Origin: Cranoglanis bouderius
Lineage: Eukaryota; Chordata; Actinopteri; Siluriformes; Cranoglanididae
Length of the DNA: 64,000 nucleotides
NCBI GenBank assembly: GCA_023630585.1
Contig: CM042558.1
Coordinates: 2,205,501-2,269,500 of the forward strand
Reading direction: 5' to 3'
A model generated the notes under the pieces. It did no database searches. It worked only from the letters and a program-made list of their open reading frames with translations, and had not been told where the DNA came from. The translations under genes and the position numbers were made by a program. Position 1 is the stretch's first letter. Each line of letters begins with the position of its first letter. Shown one piece after another: positions 57,101 to 64,000 of this stretch.

Positions 57101-60100
57101 TCCTCGTTATCTCGGCCCCTTCAAAGTCATCAGGCCCATCAATGAGGTAACCTACAGACTAGCCATCCCCAAACACTGGCGCATTTCCCCCTCGTTTCAC
57201 GTTTCTCTCCTGAAACCCTTCCACACAGGCATCCTCACCTCTCAAAACCCGTCCAATCCACCTCCCCCACAGGAAGTTGACGGACAACCGGCCTATCAAA
57301 TTCATCAGATTCTAAAATCCCGGCGACGTCAAGGTAAACTTCAGTACCTCATTGACTGGGAGGGGTACGGGCCCGAGGAACAGAGCTGGGTGGCGGCCAA
57401 GGACATGCTGGACCCTGAAATGGTGGACGAATTTCACCGCATCCATCCAGAATACCCAAAACCTAGACCCAGAGGTCGTCCCAGGCAGGGAGAGGCTCCC
57501 GGAGTGAGCCCTTTGGGGGGGGGCTCTGTTAGGTCGCGCAAGAAGCGCGACTTCAATCCCCAGAACTCTTATCCACACACTCCACACTACACTTCCCAGC
57601 AAGCTCGGCGGCCTACAAACATGGCCGCCAGGGACTACAACACCCACACACTACCTCGGTCACAATCACCCTCGTTCTAATCCCGCGCACCTGTCTTCTA
57701 TTTTCACTAACACGTTATTTAAGGACTTTTGTGTTACAGGGCTAACGCGAAGTATCGTTTGTTTCTTCCAAATCGACTGAGCTACTTCATTCCGGACTGA
57801 TTCTCACGGCATTTGAAACTAAGCTAAGTACCTTGGACTCCGACTTCATCTCAAGCCCTCTTTCTATTTTACACATCTCTGTGATAGGTTTGCTTGCACA
57901 AGTGTTTGGTTTTCTGTTAGCGCAAATAGCTAGCACACTTTATTTAGTCACCGCTATTTTGTTGTATGGGTTCTCTGTTGGATGCTGTTTTCTCCGTTTG
58001 ATTTTGCCGTAGTAAAGTGTGTGTCCTTTTTTTACTGCTAGCGCTAACACTTTTGAGAGTGTGTTTAATCTTGATCACGTTATCCTGCGAAGACTCGAAG
58101 CCTTCTATAAACCTGTTGTTTGCCCTGTGTCCTTTTCACATGTGTGCTGAATAAACTGACGAAGTTTTTGACCGCAACTGTGTCCAGCTTACTTCTGGTG
58201 CTGTAACACACACGTTTATATATACACACACTGTCAGTAAAACTTTACCTGTTGTTGAAGCTGTATTAGAAAGAGAAAAATGAAATGAGTCAAATAAATA
58301 ATTATATTCATATGAAACATTAATATTGATTAATAATGAATTTCACCATTTAATAAAGTGGTTGGCTAGTGAGGTATGTATTGTCATGTGTTATTAGTTA
58401 TGACTCTGTCAGTGTAAGTTTACCTGTTGTTGTCTCTTCTGTCATTTTGAGGAAGAGACAGAGAAGGACAGAGAGGGAGAAAGAACGATATAAATGAATG
58501 ATTCAAATCCACATTATTATAAAATGTACTGATGCGTATTTATAAAATCATATCAGATGCTACAGTGGGTATAGAAAAGAATCCCCCCCTCTAAAATCAT
58601 CACATTTTGTTGCTTTTCAACCTGAAATGAAGAGGGACACAGTTTTTGTTTTTATCCAGCTGTATTTTCTCAGTGCAACTTATAACATCCAAGTGAAACA
58701 TATAACACCAACATATCAGATTTTATTTATTTATTTATTTTAAATTAAAAAACAGAATCACTGAGTTGGAAAAGGATCACACCCTTGTATCTGTATTTTG
58801 TTGAACCACCTTTTGCTTTAATTACAGCCTTTATTCTGTTGGGATATGTCTCTACTAACTTTGCACATCTAGACTTTGCAATATTTGCCCACTCTTCTTT
58901 GCAGAACTGCTCAAGTTCAGTTAAACTTGATGGTGACCGTATGTGGACTGCAGTCTTCAAGTCATTCCTCAGATTTTCAGTGGCGTTTAAGTCTGGGCTC
59001 TGACTAGGCCATGCAAGGAATTCAAAAAGTTAGATTTAATTTATTTTAATTTCCAGGGTGTAATGTGACAAAAGGTAAGGATTTTGATAGGGTATGATGA
59101 TTTTCTATAGGCACTATATGCTGAAGGAATGGGATAACGGGTGGATGTAATGTTCACGCGTTTATATATACACACACTGTCAGTAAAACTTTACCTGTTG
59201 TTGTCTCTTCTGTCATTTTGAGGAAGAGCCAGAGAAGAACAGAGAGGGAGAAAGAACGATATAAATGAATGTTTCACCTCCACATTATTATAAAATGTAC
59301 TGAAGGAATGGGATAACAGGTGGATGTAATGTTCACACGTTTATATATACACACACTGTCAGTAAAACTTTACCTGTTGTTGTTGGAATTGTTGTTGAAG
59401 CTGTATTGGAAAGAGAAAAATGAAATGAGTCAAATAAATAATTATATTCATATGAAACATTAATATTGATTAATAATGAATGTCACAATTTAATAAAGTT
59501 GTTGGCTAGTGAGGTATGTATTGTCATGTCTTATTAGTTATGACACTGTCAGTGTAAGTTTACCTGTTGTTATGTCTTCTGTCATTTTGAGGAAGAGCCA
59601 GAGAAGAACACAGAGGGAGAAAGAACGATATAAATGAATGTTTCACCTCCACATTATTATAAAATGCACTGATGTGTATATAAACATGTACCAGATCCTA
59701 TATGCTGAAGGAATGGGATAACGGGTGGATGTAATGTTCACACGCTTATATATACACACACTGTCAGTAAAACTTTACCTGTTGTTGTCTCTTCTGTCAT
59801 TTTGAGGAAGAGCCAGAGAAGAACAGAGAGGGAGAATGAACGATATAAATGAATGATTCAAATCCACATTATTATAAAATGTACTGATGCGTATTTATAA
59901 AATCATATCAGATGCTACAGTGGGTATAGAAAAGAATCCCCCCCTCTAAAATCATCACATTTTGTTGCTTTTCAACCTGAAATGAAGAGGGACACAGTTT
60001 TTGTTTTATCCAGCTGTATTTACTCAGTGCAATTTATAACAACCAAGTGAAAGATATAACACCAACATATCAGATTTTATTTATTTATTTATTTTAAATT

Positions 60101-63100
60101 AAAAATCAGAATCACTGAGTTGGAAAAAGGATCACCCCCTTGTATCGGTATTTTGTTGAACCACCTTTTGCTTTAATTACAGCCTTTGGTCTGTTGGGAT
60201 ATGTCTCTACTAACTTTGCACATCTAGACTTTGCAATATTTGCCCACTCTTCTTTGCAGAAGTGCTCAAGTTCAGTTAAATTTGATGGTAACCGTTTGTG
60301 GACTGCAGTCTTCAAGTATGATGATTTTCTATAGGCACTATACGCTGAAGGAATGGGATAACGGGTGGATGTAATGTTCACATGCGTATATACACACACT
60401 GTCAGTAAAACTTTACCTGTTGTTCTCTCTTCTGTCATTTTGAGGAAGAGCCAGAGAAGAACAGAGAGGGAGAAAGAACGATATAAACATGTGTATATAA
60501 ACACGTATCGGATCCTATATGCTGAAAGAATGGGATAACGGGTGGATGTAATGTTCACACGTTTATATATACACACACTGTCAGTAAAACTTTACCTGTT
60601 GTTGAAGCTGTATTGGAAAGAGAAAAATGAAATGAGTCAAATAAATAATTATATTCATATGAAACATTAATATTGATTAATAATGAATGTCACAATTTAA
60701 TAAAGTTGTTGGCTAGTGAGGTATGTATTGTCATGTGTTATTAGTTATGACACTGTCAGTAAAACTTTACCTGTTGTTATGTCTTCTGTCATTTTGAGGA
60801 AGAGACAGAGAAGAACAGAGAGGGAGAAAGAACGATATAAATGAATGTTTCACCTCCACATTATTATAAAATGTACTGATGTGTATATAAACACATATCG
60901 GATCCTATATGCTGAAGGAATGGGATAACGGGTGGATGTAATGTTCATGCGTTTATATATACACACACTGTCAGTAAAACTTTACCTGTTGTTGTTGGAG
61001 TTGATGTTGTAGCTGTATTAGAAAGAGTAAAATGACATGAATCAAAGAATTAATTATATTTATATAAAACATTAATATTGATTAATAATGAATGTCACCA
61101 TTTAATAAAGTTGTTGGCTAGTGAGGTATGTATTGTCATGTGTTATTAGTTATGACACTGTCAGTGTAAGTTTACCTGGTGTCTCTTCTGTCATTTTGAG
61201 GAAGAGACAGAGAAGAACAGAGAGGGAGAAAAAACGATATAAATGAATGATTCACCTCCACATTATTAAAAAATGTACTGACGTGTATTTAAAAAATCAT
61301 ATCAGATGCTACAGTGGGTATAGAAAAGAATCCCCCCCTCTAAAATCATCACATTTTGTTGCTTTTCAACCTGAAATGAAGAGGGACACAGTTTTTTTTT
61401 TTATCCAGCTGTATTTTCTCAGTGCAACTTATAACATCCAAGTGAAACATATAACACCAACATATCAGATTTTATTTATTTATTTATTTTAAATTAAAAA
61501 ACAGAATCACTGAGTTGGAAAAAGGATCACCCCCTTGTATCTGTATTTTGTTGAACCACCTTTTACTTTAATTACAGCCTTTATTCTGTTGGGATATGTC
61601 TCTACTAACTTTGCACATCTAGATTTTGCAATATTTGCCCACTCTTCTTTGCAGAACTGCTCAAGTTCAGTTAAATTTGATGGTGACCGTTTGTGGACTG
61701 CAGTCTTCAAGTCATTCCTCAGATTTTCAATGGCGTTTAAGTCTGGGCTCTGACTAGGCCATGCAAGGAATTCAAAAAGTTAGATTTAATTTATTTTAAT
61801 TTCCAGGGTGTAATGTGACAAAAGGTAAGGATTTTGACAGGGTATGATGATTTTCTATAGGCACTATATGCTGAAGGAATGGGATAACGGGTGGATGTAA
61901 TGTTCATGCGTTTATATATACACACACTGTCAGTAAAACTTTACCTGTTGTTGTCTCTTCTGTCATTTTGAGGAAGAGCCAGAGAAGAACAGAGAGGGAG
62001 AAAGAACGATATAAATGAATGTTTCACCTCCACATTATTATAAAATGTACTGAAGGAATGGGATAACAGGTGGATGTAATGTTCACACGTTTATTTAATA
62101 AAGTTATTGGCTAGTGAGGTATGTATTGTCATATGTTATTATTTATGACACTGTCAGTAAAATTTTACCTGTTGTTATGTCTTCTGTCATTTTGAGGAAG
62201 AGACAGAGAAGAACAGAAAGGGAGAAAGAACAATATAAATGAATGTTTCACCTCCACATTATTATAAAATGTACTAATGTTTATTTAAACACGTATCGGA
62301 TCCTATATGCTGAAGGAATGGGATAACGGGTGGATGTAATGTTCATGCGTTTATATATACACACACTGTCAGTAAAACTTTACCTGTTGTTGAAGCTGTA
62401 TTGGAATGAGAAAAATGAAATGAGTCAAATAAATAATTATATTCATATGAAACATTAATATTGATTAATAATGAATTTCACCATTTAATAAAGTGGTTGG
62501 CTAGTGAGGTATGTATTGTCATGTGTTATTAGTTATGACACTGTCAGTGTAAGTTTACCTGGTGTTGTCTCTTCTGTCATTTTCAGGAAGAGCCAGAGAA
62601 GAACAGAGAGGGAGAAAGAACAATATAAATGAATGATTCAAATCCACATTATTATAAAATGTACTGATGTGTATTTATAAAATCATATCAGATGCTACAG
62701 TGGGTATAGAAAAGAATCCCCCCCTCTAAAATCATCACATTTTGTTGCTTTTCAACCTGAAATGAAGAGGGACACAGTTTTTGTTTTATCCAGCTGTATT
62801 TACTCAGTGCAACTTATAACATCCAAGTGAAAGATATAACACCAACATATCAGATTTTATTTATTTATTTATTTTAAATAAAAAAACAGAATCACTGAGT
62901 TGGAAAAGGATCACACCCTTGTATCTGTATTTTGTTGAACCACCTTTTGCTTTAATTACAGCCTTTATTCTGTTGGGATATGTCTCTACTAACTTTGCAC
63001 ATCTAGACTTTGCAATATTTGCCCACTCTTCTTTGCAGAACTGCTCAAGTTCAGTTAAATTTGATGGTAACCGTTTGTGGACTGCAGTCTTCAAGTATGA

Positions 63101-64000
63101 TGATTTTCTATAGGCACTATACGCTGAAGGAATGGGATAACAGGTGGATGTAATGTTCACACGTTTATATATACACACACTGTCAGTAAAACTTTACCTG
63201 TTGTTGAAGCTGTATTGGAAAGAGAAAAATGAAATGAGTCAAATAAATAATTATATTCATATGAAACATTAATATTGATTAATAATGAATGTCACAATTT
63301 AATAAAGTGTTTGGCTAGTGAGGTATGTATTGTAATGTGTTATTAGTTATGACACTGTCAGTAAAACTTTACCTGTTGTTATGTCTTCTGTCATTTTGAG
63401 GAAGAGCCAGAGAAGAACAGAGAGGGAGAAAGAACGATATAAATGAATGTTTCACCTCCACATTATTATAAAATGTACTGATGTGTATATAAACATGTAC
63501 CAGATCCTATATGCTGAAGGAATGGGATAACAGGTGGATGTAATGTTCATGCGTTTATATATACACACACTGTCAGTAAAACTTTACCTGTTGTTGTTGG
63601 AATTGTTGTTGAAGCTGTATTAGAAAGAGAAAAATGAAATGAGTCAAATAATTAATTATATTTACATAAAAACATTAATATTGATTAATAATGAATGTCA
63701 CACTTTAATAAAGTTGTTGGCTAGTGAGGTATGTATTGTAATGTGTTATTATTTATGACACTGTCAGTGTAAGTTTACCTGTTGTTGTCTCTTCTGTCAT
63801 TTTGAGGAACAGACAGAGAAGAACAGAGAGGGAGAAAGAACGATATAAATGAATGATTCACCTCCACATTATTATAAAATGTACTGATGTGTATATAAAC
63901 ACGTATCGGATCCTATATGCTGAAGGAATGGGATAACGGGTGGATGTAATGTTCATGCGTTTATATATACACACACTGTCAGTAAAACTTTACCTGTTGT
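47228..64000 (-). CDS. Secreted ZP-domain glycoprotein with microexon stalk, copy 2 (5' end outside window)
   Basis: Inverted copy of the gene at 1.9-18.3 kb. Exons, 3' to 5': 47407-47484 (stop at 47407), 47597-47759, 47840-48082, 48562-48716, 49487-49671, EGF 50325-50432, then microexons from 51052-51069 upward, still continuing at the window end (last partly visible exon begins 63994). All ZP/EGF exon lengths and splice sites match copy 1 (108, 185, 155, 243, 163, 78 nt) and no stop interrupts them. Poly(A) signal at 47233-47228. By my count 11 of 15 exon differences from copy 1 change the protein, including M/I and R/G just before the furin-type RTRR, which is itself conserved. Promoter and signal peptide must lie beyond 64000. 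The stalk array differs in order and exon content from copy 1 and holds a chromovirus and four MITEs in introns. Confidence 0.8.
48117..48220. repeat. (AAT)n microsatellite
   Basis: Inverted counterpart of the ATT tract at 17321-17412, with a few interruptions (ATATT near 48143, TTATTAT near 48200). Confidence 0.95.
52599..53280 (+). repeat. 5' LTR of the chromovirus
   Basis: 682 bp, TGTTAGGTCGCG... to ...GGTGCTGTAACA. Contains AATAAA (within GCTGAATAAACTGACG near 53218-53232), a plausible poly(A) signal. Differs from the 3' LTR only at 53204 (T) against 58132 (C) by my reading. Confidence 0.95.
53298..57680 (+). CDS. Gag-Pol polyprotein of the chromovirus (1460 aa, one frame)
   Basis: Single open frame beginning 18 bases after the 5' LTR. 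Domains: capsid-type gag (~1-250); CCHC knuckle CLYCGRADHSLHSC (~260-273); retropepsin with DSG (325-327); reverse transcriptase with YIDDIL (641-646); RNase H with catalytic Asp near 791 (VDASEAGVGAV); integrase with an HHCC-type zinc region, then DD35E at Asp1042, Asp1102 and Glu1138; C-terminal chromodomain (~1333-1385, with YLIDWEGYGPEEQSW). All key catalytic residues are present and no stop or shift interrupts the frame, so it may be active. The frame crosses the polypurine tract and ends 154 bases inside the 3' LTR (stop at 57678-57680), so the last ~51 residues are LTR-encoded. Gag and Pol share one frame, as in other Sushi/Tf1-like elements, implying processing by the protease. Its codon use is far more GC-rich than the flanking DNA. 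Confidence 0.95.
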   Translation: MDAAEEIRQAIAAHGQIINAQQQRLGEMDQSLQLLSQVTATATQRAAPTSFSTPRLPMPLPDKYNGDTGLCKGFILQCSLYFDCCGEMGDHEKVARFISLLTGKALRWAAAVRERGGDAVASYDTFVSMFRRVFDHAPDHQEVGERLLTLRQGSLRVADYALEFRTIAAGSGWNDVALKAVFRQGLNPAIITEMACRDEPLNLDSLIDLAIRLDQLLYSRRHPSQHPEPTRLPASDEPMQIGHAKLDPNEKERRRRENLCLYCGRADHSLHSCPVRPTSLTPTRGGQRTHSTPVSQIPDVTSCSFTLPVYLEHSGVCTLVTAMLDSGAAGNFIDEEIVCQLDLDTRPLPQPLKIQAIDGTPIGNITRHTHTLGLRVSALHHEELSFWVIKSTRYPVVLGLPWLRKHNPHISWANQQILNWSPFCHQQCLNTLSLTVATTSVESPENAPTVCIPHEYNDLKEVFSKLRASGLPPHRSYDCSIDLLPGMTPPRGHIYPLSQAEHKAMSEYIQEALQQGYIRHSTSPAAASFFFVAKKGGGLRPCIDYRGLNRASVKYPYPLPLVPSALEQLREARYFTKLDLRSAYNLVRIREGDEWKTAFSTTTGHYEYLVMPYGLTNAPSVFQCLINDVLRDMLGKFVVAYIDDILIYSPNYKLHVSQVRQVLTRLLENGLYVKAEKCEFHTNTTTFLGYVISPEGVAMDKSKVTAVTQWPTPTTIKELQSFLGFANFYRRFIRGFSSIALPLTSLLRGGPRRLVWNHEAEGAFSRLKTAFTTAPILKHPDPSCPFVVEVDASEAGVGAVLSQRLGEKPKLHPVAFFSKKLSPAEQNYDVGDRELLAIKLALEEWRHWLEGAEHPFTVFTDHKNLEYLHTAKRLNPRQARWSLFFARFQFTLSYRPGSKNHKADALSRLHTRDSPPSKPDHILPPSCFVGNVHWEFDNLLHKFPRRYVPSACPPTKLFVPSTYRTRLIRWAHTVPGTAHPGSLRTYHLLSHKYWWPNMAQEVLQAVKSCDICAQTKVPRTFPAGKLMPLPTPQRPWSHLAVDFITDLPNSLGHTTVFVILDRFSKSLRLISLPKLPSAFHTAELIFSHVFRYFGIPEDIVSDRGPQFISRVWSGFMGKLGVNVSLTSGYHPESNGQAERVNQEVGRMLRSFCHKNPSDWARFLPWVEYAQNSLRHSATNLTPFQCVLGYQPPLFPWDATATDAPAVNEWFDRSEQVWASTHRRLKQAASKSKAQADRHRQVTPRYQPGERVWLSTQNLHLKHPCQKLCPRYLGPFKVIRPINEVTYRLAIPKHWRISPSFHVSLLKPFHTGILTSQNPSNPPPPQEVDGQPAYQIHQILKSRRRQGKLQYLIDWEGYGPEEQSWVAAKDMLDPEMVDEFHRIHPEYPKPRPRGRPRQGEAPGVSPLGGGSVRSRKKRDFNPQNSYPHTPHYTSQQARRPTNMAARDYNTHTLPRSQSPSF
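57527..58208 (+). repeat. 3' LTR of the chromovirus
   Basis: 682 bp, colinear with the 5' LTR at an offset of 4928 bases, one difference seen. Overlapped at its start by the end of the gag-pol frame. Confidence 0.95.
58563..59114. mobile_element. Tc1-derived MITE, long form (copy 1)
   Basis: 552 bp from CAGTGGGTATAGAAAA to TTTTCTATAGGCAC, imperfect inverted ends, TA on both sides. The minus strand keeps the end of a Tc1-like transposase (58960-58745: LTELEQFCKEEWANIAKSRC, then VIKAKGGSTKYRYKGV), showing it is an internally deleted Tc1-type element. It sits in an intron of the stalk array of gene copy 2. Confidence 0.85.
59918..60338. mobile_element. Tc1-derived MITE, short form (copy 2)
   Basis: 421 bp, same ends as the long form but lacking about 132 bases between CAGTCTTCAAG and TATGATGATTTTC. 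Transposase C-terminal relic on the minus strand to about 60112. Confidence 0.85.
61312..61864. mobile_element. Tc1-derived MITE, long form (copy 3)
   Basis: 553 bp, nearly identical to the copy at 58563-59114, in the same position within the repeat unit. Transposase relic at 61710-61507 on the minus strand. Confidence 0.85.
62698..63117. mobile_element. Tc1-derived MITE, short form (copy 4)
   Basis: 420 bp, with the same internal deletion as the copy at 59918-60338. Transposase relic on the minus strand from about 63110 to 62861. Confidence 0.85.

Larger units (their letters stand above)
52599..58208 (+). mobile_element. Full-length Ty3/Gypsy chromovirus LTR retrotransposon, very young
   Basis: 5610 bp with identical-length LTRs (52599-53280 and 57527-58208, 682 bp each), ends TGTTA...TAACA and a 5-bp target duplication CACAC (52594-52598 and 58209-58213). 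Between the LTRs is one uninterrupted gag-pol frame. A G-rich polypurine tract (TTTGGGGGGGGGCTC) sits directly before the 3' LTR. The element lies in an intron of gene copy 2, opposite in direction to it; removing one target copy restores the array sequence ATTCACACGTTTATAT. Layout and chromodomain fit the Sushi-type fish chromoviruses. No tRNA-complementary primer site was recognised by eye after the 5' LTR; some members of this group self-prime, which is possible here but not shown. Confidence 0.95.
51052..64000 (-). repeat. Stalk microexon array of ZP gene copy 2
   Basis: Minus-strand microexons, all phase 1-1 and divisible by 3. 18 nt: 51052-51069. 27 nt: 51457-51483, 59374-59400, 60986-61012, 63588-63614. 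12 nt: 51245-51256, 51647-51658, 51859-51870, 52034-52045, 52246-52257, 52422-52433, 58249-58260, 60596-60607, 61176-61187, 62384-62395, 63198-63209. 15 nt: 58424-58438, 59195-59209, 59564-59578, 59779-59793, 60417-60431, 60771-60785, 61945-61959, 62169-62183, 62559-62573, 63373-63387, 63779-63793; one more is cut by the window end at 63994. They encode Thr/Pro/Glu/Ser-rich peptides (EETTT, DETP, EDITT, ASTT, ATTTIPTTT). The proportion of 12-15 nt exons is much higher than in copy 1, so the two stalks differ in sequence. Confidence 0.8.
58209..64000 (-). repeat. MITE-containing higher-order repeat of the copy 2 array, about 2.75 kb period
   Basis: MITE starts are 58563 (long), 59918 (short), 61312 (long) and 62698 (short). 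Long-to-long is 2749 bases and short-to-short 2780, so the array was copied as blocks of about 2.75 kb holding one long and one short MITE plus several microexons. This is a different higher-order unit from the 805-bp one in copy 1. Confidence 0.8.

Overview
The window is vertebrate DNA and almost certainly teleost. Its genes are split into many small exons. It is AT-rich and full of microsatellites, and it carries a typical fish load of Tc1/mariner transposons, Ty3/Gypsy elements (including a chromodomain chromovirus) and LINE 3' ends. Otophysan fish such as catfish would fit, but the sequence alone does not fix the species. No bacterial-type operons, tRNA, rRNA or CRISPR arrays were seen.

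The host genes are two near-identical copies of a secreted ZP-domain glycoprotein (uromodulin/GP2-like layout). Copy 1 is on the + strand (about 1.9-18.3 kb). Copy 2 is on the - strand (47.2 kb to beyond the window end). Each is predicted to encode a signal peptide, a long Thr/Pro-rich mucin-like stalk, one EGF-like exon, a full ZP module and a furin-type RTRR site, with no membrane anchor. The stalk is built from an array of 12-27 nt microexons. All start and end in phase 1 and all have lengths divisible by 3, so the array can grow or shrink without breaking the frame. In copy 1, 33 usable microexons give about 220 stalk residues, and my full exon chain closes in frame at 555 codons including the stop. 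A third, orphan 5' end (promoter, leader exon, signal-peptide exon) lies on the - strand at 28.6-29.8 kb.

Layout: 1-1.7 kb, flank with an hAT-like end and an L2-like LINE tail; 1.86-18.3 kb, gene copy 1, including a homogenised 805-bp higher-order repeat at 7.08-12.35 kb; 18.4-26.4 kb, nested dead elements (LINE, two Gypsy families, Tc1-like fragment); 26.4-37.2 kb, spacer with an internally deleted Tc1 element, the orphan gene 5' end, Gypsy and Tc1 relics and AT-rich palindromes; 37.2-47.2 kb, the same nested elements inverted; 47.2-64 kb, gene copy 2. The microexon array of copy 2 is interrupted by a very young, apparently intact chromovirus (52.6-58.2 kb) and by four copies of a Tc1-derived MITE that were amplified with the array.

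The whole 14.4-26.4 kb block is thus repeated as an inverted duplication at 37.2-51.1 kb, with about 10.8 kb between the arms. The two genes are convergent. Both arms share the same disabling mutations in their retroelements, so those elements were dead before the duplication. Each arm then gained its own indels, and the two stalk arrays evolved independently.
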